From contig CALGRN010000080.1 of the NCBI GenBank assembly GCA_937880835.1, positions 1 to 5,422 on the forward strand: a stretch of DNA of 5,422 nucleotides, in the 5' to 3' direction. The notes under the pieces were generated by a model. The model did no database searches, had not been told where the DNA came from, and saw only the letters and a program-made list of their open reading frames with translations. Each line of letters opens with the position of its first letter. Positions within the stretch are counted from its first letter, which is position 1. The DNA is from an uncultured Prevotella sp. (GTDB lineage: Bacteria; Bacteroidota; Bacteroidia; Bacteroidales; Bacteroidaceae). The translations under genes and the position numbers were made by a program. Below, in pieces: positions 1 to 5,422 of this stretch.

Positions 1-57
1 ATTAATCCGAATTCTGTTAATTCAATCCAATAGATTTAAGTATAACCATTACAATTA

Positions 58-92
58 GCATGTAGGGGACAGACCATGTGTCTGTCCGAGAA
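58..92 (+). repeat. REP-like palindrome, copy 1
   Basis: The element begins with GCATGTAG and contains a perfect 8-bp stem, GGACAGAC (67-74) with GTCTGTCC (80-87), around a 5-base loop, and ends with CGAGAA. The tetranucleotide GTAG (62-65) lies at the 5' foot of the hairpin, as in REP sequences acted on by REP-associated tyrosine transposases (RAYTs). Copies 2 and 3 share the GCATGT flank and the stem-loop design, and copy 3 shares the CGAGAA end. No transposase gene is in the window, so assignment to a RAYT-mobilised family is inference. Confidence 0.6.
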
Positions 93-140
93 TCAACAGG
101 CGTACACATTCAACGTTGTTAAATGCAAACAGGCAGGTGG

Positions 141-175
141 TAATAGGGACACGCACAGGGCGTGTCCCTACATGC
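141..175 (-). repeat. REP-like palindrome, copy 2 (inverted)
   Basis: This is the strongest of the three hairpins: an 11-bp perfect stem, TAGGGACACGC (144-154) with GCGTGTCCCTA (160-170), around loop ACAGG. Read on the minus strand it starts GCATGTAGGGAC, matching the GCATGTAGGGGAC start of copy 1 nearly base for base, including the GTAG foot (complement of 168-171). The stem core differs from copies 1 and 3 but remains fully paired, which suggests compensatory change that preserves structure. It lies in opposite orientation to its two neighbours. Confidence 0.6.
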
Positions 176-202
176 AGGATATAATTATAAACATAACTAT
201 CA

Positions 203-236
203 GCATGTTTGTACAGACAACGTGTCTGTCCGAGAA
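203..236 (+). repeat. REP-like palindrome, copy 3 (degenerate)
   Basis: It has the same orientation as copy 1 and shares GCATGT at the left and GTGTCTGTCCGAGAA at the right (222-236). The stem is reduced to 6 bp, ACAGAC (213-218) with GTCTGT (224-229), and the GTAG foot is replaced by GTTT. It looks like a decayed relative of copy 1. Its repeat identity rests mainly on the 15-base exact match to copy 1. Confidence 0.5.
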
Positions 237-442
237 ATGTATAACAACGCTAATTCGTATAGGTAGGCAACTAAAAAACATTTTGCAAGACAAACAGGGA
301 AATAAAATAATAAGCGATATCCGGAAAGTTATAGGATAATTATAATTCGTCGAACTCGCGTTAAATTATTGTATGTCAGAATGTTATAAACAGTATTTCA
401 AGAGTTGTTGTTTAATACTCTGAAAGGATAACTTTTGCATTG

Positions 443-488
443 CAAAACAATAGCTTTTGCGCCCCAAAAGCTATTGTTTTGTTTTTTT
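443..488 (+). terminator. Strong intrinsic terminator, rightward
   Basis: A perfect 17-bp stem pairs 443-459 with 465-481 around the 5-base loop CGCCC, and is followed directly by seven T residues (482-488). In the rightward direction this is a textbook rho-independent terminator. Read leftward, the stem is followed by CAATGCAAAAG, which has no T-tract, so it should be mainly one-directional. No rightward gene is visible upstream in the window; it may end a transcript starting left of position 1 or an unrecognised small RNA, or it may insulate the protease gene. Confidence 0.8.
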
Positions 489-530
489 GCAATATTATAT
501 TCTATTATTGATACGGTGTATTCCCTATTA

Positions 531-594
531 TATAAAAAATGCTCTCTTCGGCTCTTATAATATGATATGGAGCGGAAGAGAGCGTTTTGTTTTT
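531..594 (-). terminator. Bidirectional terminator after the C10 protease gene
   Basis: The stem pairs GCTCTCTTC (541-549) with GAAGAGAGC (575-583), then after one G/G mismatch GCTC (551-554) with GAGC (570-573), leaving a 15-base loop. Read leftward, the stem is followed by ATTTTTTATA (540 to 531), a good T-tract placed about 53 bases after the protease stop codon. Read rightward it is followed by GTTTTGTTTTT (584-594). It should therefore end the leftward protease transcript and also block rightward read-through. Confidence 0.8.
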
Positions 595-635
595 AGTGAA
601 AACTACCTATGTGTTGTTTATATGCAATGCGGATG

Positions 636-3515
636 CTATTTAACGGCAAATTTTCTGATAACCGGTCCGCTTGCGGTTGCCATGCGGAGTATATATATTC
701 CGTTGCATAGAGGCAGAGAGATATTGCGTGTTATGTTTTTGGTTGCATATCTGCATGTTCCGTCGAGCGCATATACTTCAACTTTGTTTACTTTGTTTGT
801 GTTTGCAATGGTCAGATTGTTGTCACATATCGTAAAGTATTCAATGTTGTTGCTTGTAAGTTCGGTTATGTCTGTCGGGTCGCTTACTGTTATTATGCTA
901 TAATATTTATGATAGTTTCCAATAGTCTGTGTCACAATGTTTCCATTGTAAGAAGATTTGAATTCGAGAGTTGGAATGTATTCTCCTTTCTCGATTTTTG
1001 GTGTATAATCATAGTCGAATTTCATTGTGTTGCCAGCTTCGAGCGTTATTCCTGACTTCATAAATATTAGCTCTCCGTTGTCGTTTGTACGCTGTCTGAT
1101 ACGCAGATATAGCGTTCCGTTTTTTAAATCTCTGTTTGCCTTGATAGTCAACGAGCAGTTTTTTATGCGTTTTCCTTTTTCCATTTCTTTGGGTAAGATG
1201 AATTCTTCGCATACCGCCGGAATGTCTGCATTGTGTTTAACGCTTATTATGCAGGGTTCAAAAGCACTCTCGACAGGTAGTTCTCCTTGTTCTGTTTTAT
1301 AACAAGAAAGCAGACGGTATTCGCCCGGTTCTACATCGAGACGTTTGTAGTATTTTATATCGAAAGCCCCCAATTTGTCGAAATAATTGTTTATCTGCAT
1401 GAAATCATAGACTTTGTTTTCGTCTGCTGTATCTGCAAGTTTCAATATCAATCCTGCTGTTCCTGCCGCACCGTAGTTTCTCACGCCCGATGTTACGAGA
1501 AGAATTTGTCCCTGACAGATGTTGTTGTCGTAAGTATCTCCGCAAATCCATTTGTAGGCAGATGTTTGTCTGATTACAGGCACTGTTGTTTCTGCTTGCA
1601 CTTCGATTATGTCTTCGCCTTCTTCGCAGTGTTTGAATGGGTAATCTTCGTGTTTGTTTTCAAATACGGTGGCGCGGTATTTCCCTGCCGGCATGTTTTC
1701 GGGAAGGTCTATCAACAGGTATATTGTTTTCTCTGACTTGTCGTATATGCGGTAAGAACTTAGCGTATCTTTTTCGCTTAGTATATAAGTATTGTTGTTG
1801 TCGTTTATGTCAGTGAAACGTATGCGCATTTTTCCGAGATAAAAATCTTCGCTGTTGTTGCGTATGTCGAGCCGGAAAACACCGCTTCCTTTCGCATATA
1901 GCGCACCATCTGTTGTTATAGGACTCAGTAATTGTGCATCCGGATGAGGCACATGCTGTATCATTTTTGTTATGACACCGTCTTTAACAGTTGCCTCTAT
2001 GTAGTTTGGCAGTGTATTCTCTTGCCTTATTATTGTAAATCTTTCTTGTCCTTCTGCACGATATCCGAACATGATGCGATAGTTTCCGTCGGTTATTTCA
2101 GGTACGGTAGTTTCAAAGTCACGTATTTTTATGGGTTTTGCATCAATAGAATTTTCTATCGTAGGGTCAACACCTTTAAAAGTTTCCGGTTGATATTTCA
2201 ACACCTTTAATATGTTTTTTCCATCTGTCAGCAGTGCAGCAATGTCGCCTTTGAAGTCGTCAGAATCATAGTTTCCTATGAAAGCCATAAGCGTGTAGAG
2301 TCCGTTATATTCCGATATCGCTATGCGTGTCGATGCATATATTGCCCATTCTTTTTCTCCCGGTATTTCTCCGACAGGCTTTATTCCTACTATTATTTCC
2401 TGTCCGAGATTATATCCGCCTCCGTTTGCACCTATTCCGAGAGTCTCCGGGTTAAGTGCATTGACGAGAAAATAGCCGTTGCTTCTACCATACCACCCCC
2501 AGTTTATGTGTATGAAGTCGTTGTCGTCATATCCGTCGCAAACAAAAGCATGTCCTCCTAATCCGTCTTCGTTTGAAGCACTGTAATATATCGGTCTTCC
2601 TTCGTTAAGCTCTTTCTTTATCATTTCCATCCATTCTGTCGTACTAAAATGTTCACGTTTTTTGTAAGACATGCTTGGATCGTAATTGAAATATCTTACC
2701 AATGCACCTGTAACAACAGAAGAAAGAGCACCGCTTCCATTTGGTTCATAGGTCATGTTGACCGATATTCCGAGATGAGCGCATAGAGTGGCGAGTGCAT
2801 TATTTTGTTCTTCGTTGCCGTTATCCTTTTCTACTCGTTCGGGCATTTTGTCCCATTGATAAGTTGTTTCGCCGAAATTTGCAGTTAACATCCCTGCTGT
2901 TGAATTATAAGAATGCACTCCTTTTCCTCTTGTCGGTGCACCCCAGAAACGCATTATCTGCGCCATTGCCGTAGCAACACACCCTACATAATAGTGTTTG
3001 GTAGTGCCTTCTGAGGTTGTATATGTAGGACACATGTTGTTGAACGGAGCATCCTGTCCCCATTCTATGTTTTTTAGCAACGGGCTTACTATCGGATTGC
3101 CTTGCTCCGGTATTACAATCTCTTTATTGATGTTGCGCTTTGAAACGTTTTCTACCGCAATGGCATACATGTTGAGCATTGCCGTAACATTGCTTGGTGC
3201 ATTCTCTATATAAAAAGAACCTCTGTTGCTGTAACCGATAATGTTTCCTATTGCATCATCTCCCGAAACTATAACGAAGCCTTTGTTGTTCTCTGCATTG
3301 TAAACATAGAATGGTGCATCGTCTCCATTTGTAAATGACTGTGATCGAAACTGTTTTGGAATTGCAAGCAGCTTTGCTTTCACATTATGCTTGTGTTGCT
3401 TGCTTAGGAAAGTTACCGCAGTGCGATATGCTTCTGCTTGTGTCACCTTACGTGCGCTGACGGTAATTGTCATTAGCGTCAACATTGCAATGACAAGTTG
3501 TATTTTTCTCTTCAT
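636..3515 (-). CDS. Secreted C10-family cysteine protease with type IX secretion tail
   Basis: This is a 959-residue protease of peptidase family C10 (streptopain/SpeB; also interpain A and PrtT of oral Bacteroidales), predicted to cut proteins outside the cell. Residues 1-21 form a signal peptide (MKRK, hydrophobic core, VSA end). Residues about 22-125 resemble the C10 propeptide (FYVYN, GFVIVSGDD). The catalytic domain runs from about 140 to 380: nucleophile Cys179 in YVGCVATAMAQIM, catalytic His322 in GGHAFVCDGY, then INWGW (337-341). Residues about 385-885 are probably beta-rich domains I cannot name. The C-terminus (about 889-959; VYALDGT, LCNGIYILRM, FAVK end) matches the type A sorting domain of the Por/type IX system, implying export and surface anchoring or release. 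The start is fixed by an in-frame TAA two codons upstream (3519-3521). There is no strong Shine-Dalgarno, as is usual in this phylum. The gene stands alone and leftward, with a terminator 53 bases past the TAG stop. Family assignment is firm; substrate is unknown. Confidence 0.93.
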   Translation of the reverse strand: MKRKIQLVIAMLTLMTITVSARKVTQAEAYRTAVTFLSKQHKHNVKAKLLAIPKQFRSQSFTNGDDAPFYVYNAENNKGFVIVSGDDAIGNIIGYSNRGSFYIENAPSNVTAMLNMYAIAVENVSKRNINKEIVIPEQGNPIVSPLLKNIEWGQDAPFNNMCPTYTTSEGTTKHYYVGCVATAMAQIMRFWGAPTRGKGVHSYNSTAGMLTANFGETTYQWDKMPERVEKDNGNEEQNNALATLCAHLGISVNMTYEPNGSGALSSVVTGALVRYFNYDPSMSYKKREHFSTTEWMEMIKKELNEGRPIYYSASNEDGLGGHAFVCDGYDDNDFIHINWGWYGRSNGYFLVNALNPETLGIGANGGGYNLGQEIIVGIKPVGEIPGEKEWAIYASTRIAISEYNGLYTLMAFIGNYDSDDFKGDIAALLTDGKNILKVLKYQPETFKGVDPTIENSIDAKPIKIRDFETTVPEITDGNYRIMFGYRAEGQERFTIIRQENTLPNYIEATVKDGVITKMIQHVPHPDAQLLSPITTDGALYAKGSGVFRLDIRNNSEDFYLGKMRIRFTDINDNNNTYILSEKDTLSSYRIYDKSEKTIYLLIDLPENMPAGKYRATVFENKHEDYPFKHCEEGEDIIEVQAETTVPVIRQTSAYKWICGDTYDNNICQGQILLVTSGVRNYGAAGTAGLILKLADTADENKVYDFMQINNYFDKLGAFDIKYYKRLDVEPGEYRLLSCYKTEQGELPVESAFEPCIISVKHNADIPAVCEEFILPKEMEKGKRIKNCSLTIKANRDLKNGTLYLRIRQRTNDNGELIFMKSGITLEAGNTMKFDYDYTPKIEKGEYIPTLEFKSSYNGNIVTQTIGNYHKYYSIITVSDPTDITELTSNNIEYFTICDNNLTIANTNKVNKVEVYALDGTCRYATKNITRNISLPLCNGIYILRMATASGPVIRKFAVK

Positions 3516-3596
3516 TTTTTAGATATTAATGAGTTTATATAATAATATGTTTTAAGGTTTTCATCATTAAAAAGGTGATAAATGACTATTTGTTTG

Positions 3597-3604
3597 CAAA
3601 TTTA
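3597..3604 (-). promoter_or_regulatory. Candidate promoter -7 element for the protease gene
   Basis: Read on the minus strand this is TAAATTTG, an exact match to the Bacteroidetes -7 consensus TAnnTTTG. Transcription would begin near 3590, giving a leader of about 75 bases before the protease start at 3515. The -33 region lacks a clean TTTG; only GGCTTTTA lies at about the right distance. The call rests on the -7 box and its position. Confidence 0.5.
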
Positions 3605-3738
3605 GTTTTTTTATTCTTATTAAAAGCCTTTTCTTGGATATATTTTTAAATATGGGTATTTATTTGTGTTTTTTATAATAAATCGTTATCTGTTATAATA
3701 TAGAATAATAGTAATTCGATATTATGAAAGATAAAACT

Positions 3739-3773
3739 AAAAAACGATAATGTTTTGTGATTATCGTCTTTTT
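3739..3773. repeat. Inverted repeat centred on the -33 box
   Basis: ACGATAAT (3744-3751) and ATTATCGT (3760-3767) are perfect 8-bp inverted copies around GTTTTGTG. The symmetry continues outward, with AAAAA (3739-3743) facing TTTTT (3769-3773) after one unpaired C at 3768. The -33 TTTG (3754-3757) of the receptor promoter sits in the centre. This placement fits a dimeric regulator's operator. It could also be read as a weak AT-rich terminator hairpin, which is less likely because the riboswitch promoter overlaps it. Confidence 0.5.
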
Positions 3774-3784
3774 CATTAAATTTG
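3754..3784 (+). promoter_or_regulatory. Bacteroidetes-type promoter for the cobalamin-regulated receptor
   Basis: TTTG at 3754-3757 and TAAATTTG at 3777-3784 match the -33 (TTTG) and -7 (TAnnTTTG) elements used by the Bacteroidetes primary sigma factor, with a 19-base spacer. Transcription should start around 3788-3791, which coincides with the first base of the riboswitch closing stem at 3790. The agreement between the promoter position and the RNA's 5' end supports both calls. Confidence 0.8.
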
Positions 3785-3786
3785 CA

Positions 3787-3950
3787 GGCGCAACAGGTTC
3801 ATATCAATATTGATTAAAAAGGGAATCAGGTGGAAATCCTGAACAGTCCCGCTGCTGTGAGTTGTCCTTATCAGGCTCAAACATAAAGCCACTGATGTTT
3901 TCGGGAAGGCGTTTGATGTCGGACAATGAAGTCAGAAGACCTGCCGTTGC
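3787..3950 (+). promoter_or_regulatory. Cobalamin (vitamin B12) riboswitch
   Basis: The conserved blocks of the cobalamin aptamer appear in order: AAAAAGGGAATCAGGTGGAA (3816-3835) leading into ATCC, with TCAGG (3826-3830) pairing CCTGA (3838-3842); AGTCCCGCTGCTGTGA (3845-3860); GCCACTG (3888-3894) and CGGGAAGGC (3902-3910), forming an internal hairpin; and the B12 box GTCAGAAGACCTGCC (3931-3945). GCAAC (3790-3794) plus AGGT (3795-3798) pair with GTTGC (3946-3950) plus ACCT (3939-3942) to close stem P1, with GCC bulged. TTGTCC (3862-3867) pairs with GGACAA (3921-3926). The RNA should bind adenosylcobalamin or a related corrinoid and repress the downstream receptor. The box has one deviation from the usual CAGGAGACC (A at 3936). 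Confidence 0.95.
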
Positions 3951-3962
3951 GTCAGTCCGTTC

Positions 3963-3992
3963 TCGTGTGCGAGGTAAACACACGAAAGAGGA
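3963..3992 (+). promoter_or_regulatory. Expression-platform hairpin and ribosome binding site
   Basis: TCGTGTG (3963-3969) and CACACGA (3979-3985) form a perfect 7-bp stem with loop CGAGGTAAA. GAGGA (3988-3992), the best Shine-Dalgarno match, lies two bases after the stem and 10 bases before the ATG at 4003. No T-tract follows, so control of translation is more likely than transcription termination. In known cobalamin riboswitches a hairpin in this position kisses an aptamer loop. Here CGAGG (3970-3974) could pair with TTTCG (3899-3903) only with two G-U wobbles, so that contact is tentative. Confidence 0.6.
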
Positions 3993-4002
3993 AAAACATT
4001 AT

Positions 4003-5422
4003 ATGTTGTTTATGAGAAATCTTTCAGCGTTGGTCATGCTGTTTCTCGTGTTCAATGCGTTGTATGCGCAGAAAGAGAAACGAGATACTATAAAGACGCA
4101 AAACATAGACGAGGTGACAGTGGTGTCGCACCGTGTGCCGGTCAATGTCGTAAAGTCAATGCCTGTTCAGTATATAGACAAGGCAGAACTTGAACGATTG
4201 GGCGTGCATACAGTTGCGGATGCCGTGAAGATGTTTGCAGGAACTAATGTGCGTGATTATGGCGGTATCGGCGGACTTAAAACGGTTTCGGTGCGCAATC
4301 TCGGTGCTGCTCATACGGCAGTCAGTTACGACGGTGTTACGGTAAGCAACACGCAAGCCGGGCAGATAGACATAGGCAGGTTTTCGCTCGATAACGTCTG
4401 CCTTATTTCTTTGTCCGTAGGGCAGGATGATAACATTATGCAGACCGCACGCCACTATGCTTCCGCAGGAGTAATGGCTATTGAGACGGAGCGTCCGACG
4501 TTCGATGTCAAGAATTACAAGATAAGGTTCGGGCTTCAAGGAGGGTCTTTCGGATATGTCAATCCGACGCTTCGCTATTGGCAGAAAGCAGGCGAAAGAA
4601 CGGCGATAGCATCAGATGTGTCTTTCATGCGTGCCGACGGAGCATATCCGTTTGTGCTTAAAAACGGCAAATCGGAAACAAGAGAGAAACGCTATAATTC
4701 GGATATAAACACGTGGTATGGCGAAATCAATGTGTTCCATACGTTGAGAGACAGCAGCGAGATAGCTCTGAAAGCATATTATTTCAATTCGGAAAGAGGA
4801 CTTCCGGGTACGGTCATACTGTATAATAACAGTTCGAAAGAACGCTTGTGGGATGAGAATTTCTTCGCACAAGCGACTTACGACAAGCGTTTCGCAGGCA
4901 AATGGAGGCTCAGTACAAGGATGAAATACAACTATTCGTGGAACAAATACGAAGACACCGATGTTAAATACGACAACGGAAAGCGCACTGACTTGAATCG
5001 GCAGAACGAATATTACGTATCTGCAACATTGGGTTGGCGTCCGTATAAATGGTTTACGGCTGCAATCGCGCAGGATATTGTATTCAATTCTCTGCGAAAC
5101 AATATAAACGAACAGCCAAATCCTACGCGCTTCACGTCGCTTACCGCGCTGTCTGCTCATATAAACACGAACAGAATAACACTCGTTGCAAATGTCGTTG
5201 GAACTTTCGCTGCCGAGAAAGTACGTGCCGGCGACAAACCCGAAGACCGCAAAAAGCTTTCTCCAACCATTTCGCTTTCTTACAGAATATTGTCCGACAA
5301 ATCGTTGTTTGCAAGGGCAATGTGGAAGAATACTTTCCGTATTCCGACGTTCAATGACCTTTATTATCTCCGAATAGGCAACACCGGCTTGCGCCCGGGA
5401 ATAGCTTCCGAGGTTAATTTAG
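4003..5422 (+). CDS. TonB-dependent outer-membrane corrinoid receptor (BtuB-like), 3' end outside the window
   Basis: The 473 visible codons start a TonB-dependent receptor, a 22-strand outer-membrane barrel with an internal plug that imports ligand using TonB/ExbBD energy. Residues 1-22 are a signal peptide (MRNLSALVMLFLVFNALYA, cut before Gln23). DEVTVV (36-41) is a likely TonB box. The plug spans about 45-147, with LGVHTVADAVKMFAGTNVRDYGG (split over 66-88), VRNLG (97-101) and VSYDGV (107-112). Barrel strands follow, and FRIPTFNDLYY (445-455) then LRPG is a signature of Bacteroidales barrels. The frame is intact, without stop or frameshift; the family's usual length suggests roughly 200 residues are missing. 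There is no carboxypeptidase-like N-terminal domain, so it is BtuB-like rather than SusC-like. Start 4003 is preferred for its 10-base spacing from GAGGA; the in-frame ATG at 4012 gives a neater signal peptide. The B12 riboswitch upstream is the main evidence for a cobalamin or corrinoid ligand; the protein alone would not prove it. Confidence 0.9.
   Translation, partial: MLFMRNLSALVMLFLVFNALYAQKEKRDTIKTQNIDEVTVVSHRVPVNVVKSMPVQYIDKAELERLGVHTVADAVKMFAGTNVRDYGGIGGLKTVSVRNLGAAHTAVSYDGVTVSNTQAGQIDIGRFSLDNVCLISLSVGQDDNIMQTARHYASAGVMAIETERPTFDVKNYKIRFGLQGGSFGYVNPTLRYWQKAGERTAIASDVSFMRADGAYPFVLKNGKSETREKRYNSDINTWYGEINVFHTLRDSSEIALKAYYFNSERGLPGTVILYNNSSKERLWDENFFAQATYDKRFAGKWRLSTRMKYNYSWNKYEDTDVKYDNGKRTDLNRQNEYYVSATLGWRPYKWFTAAIAQDIVFNSLRNNINEQPNPTRFTSLTALSAHINTNRITLVANVVGTFAAEKVRAGDKPEDRKKLSPTISLSYRILSDKSLFARAMWKNTFRIPTFNDLYYLRIGNTGLRPGIASEVNL

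Larger units (their letters stand above)
1..440. other. Gene-free intergenic region
   Basis: No reading frame here looks like a real gene. All three forward frames meet stops within the first 60 bases, and the one longer open frame (76-339, 87 codons) runs through two palindromes and part of a third, lacks a ribosome binding site and resembles no protein family. The visible content is three related palindromes between 58 and 236, then AT-rich sequence from about 240 to 440 in which I see no promoter matching TAnnTTTG, no tRNA and no other structure. A gene ending to the left of the window is possible but cannot be seen. Confidence 0.7.

Noticed and set aside
58..236. CRISPR array interpretation of the repeated palindromes
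   Set aside because: Only three imperfect copies exist, the middle one is inverted, spacing is uneven (about 48 and 27 bases between elements), and no cas gene is present.
76..339. 87-codon forward open frame
   Set aside because: It crosses two of the palindromes in full and part of the first, has no ribosome binding site and gives a low-complexity protein with no recognisable motif.
457..903. 148-codon forward open frame
   Set aside because: It starts inside the terminator stem, crosses the second terminator and then lies antisense to the 3' end of the protease gene. It is a shadow frame.
1287..1736. 149-codon forward open frame rich in F, V and C
   Set aside because: It lies antisense within the protease gene, and its composition is that of a reverse-complement shadow; the opposite strand encodes a coherent family protein.
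3694..3699. TATAAT resembling an E. coli -10 box
   Set aside because: The region is AT-rich, there is no matching -35, and this phylum uses TAnnTTTG, which is found at better positions nearby.
3724..3750. Nine-codon frame MKDKTKKR plus stop upstream of the riboswitch
   Set aside because: It lies before the predicted transcription start of the receptor leader and has no ribosome binding site, so it is unlikely to be a leader peptide.
4156..5160. Two leftward open frames (127 and 182 codons) opposite the receptor
   Set aside because: Both lie entirely within the receptor reading frame on the other strand, which has clear plug and barrel motifs. They are shadows.

Overview
The window looks like chromosomal DNA from a Bacteroidales bacterium, most likely Prevotella or a close relative. 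The evidence is: AT-rich intergenic DNA; two exact copies of the Bacteroidetes -7 promoter element TAnnTTTG; a C10 (streptopain/interpain/PrtT type) cysteine protease ending in a type IX secretion sorting domain; and a TonB-dependent receptor behind a Bacteroidetes-style cobalamin riboswitch. The genus is an inference from protein style, not a database match.

Layout. Positions 1-440 hold no credible gene. They carry three related palindromes (58-92, 141-175, 203-236) that resemble REP elements, the middle one inverted. A 17-bp hairpin with a T-tract (443-488) is a strong rightward terminator. A second hairpin (541-583) is T-flanked on both sides and terminates the leftward protease gene, probably in both directions. 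Positions 636-3515 (minus strand) encode a 959-residue secreted C10 protease. The 487-bp intergenic region 3516-4002 separates two divergent genes. It contains a leftward promoter candidate, a clear rightward promoter (-33 TTTG at 3754, -7 TAAATTTG at 3777, 19-nt spacer), an inverted repeat centred on the -33 box, and a complete cobalamin riboswitch (about 3787-3950) followed by a small hairpin next to the ribosome binding site. From 4003 to the right edge runs the N-terminal 473 codons of an outer-membrane TonB-dependent receptor, open at the window end.

How they fit together. The riboswitch gives a confident reading of the receptor as a corrinoid (vitamin B12) importer of the BtuB kind: when cobalamin is plentiful, the leader RNA should shut down receptor synthesis. 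The protease is transcribed in the opposite direction from its own promoter and is outside the riboswitch. Both products act at the cell surface in nutrient capture, but a functional link is only a guess from adjacency. I did not find a clearly new multi-gene system. The most unusual signals are the REP-like palindromes, the inverted repeat over the -33 box, and the possible alternative pairing in the riboswitch leader.
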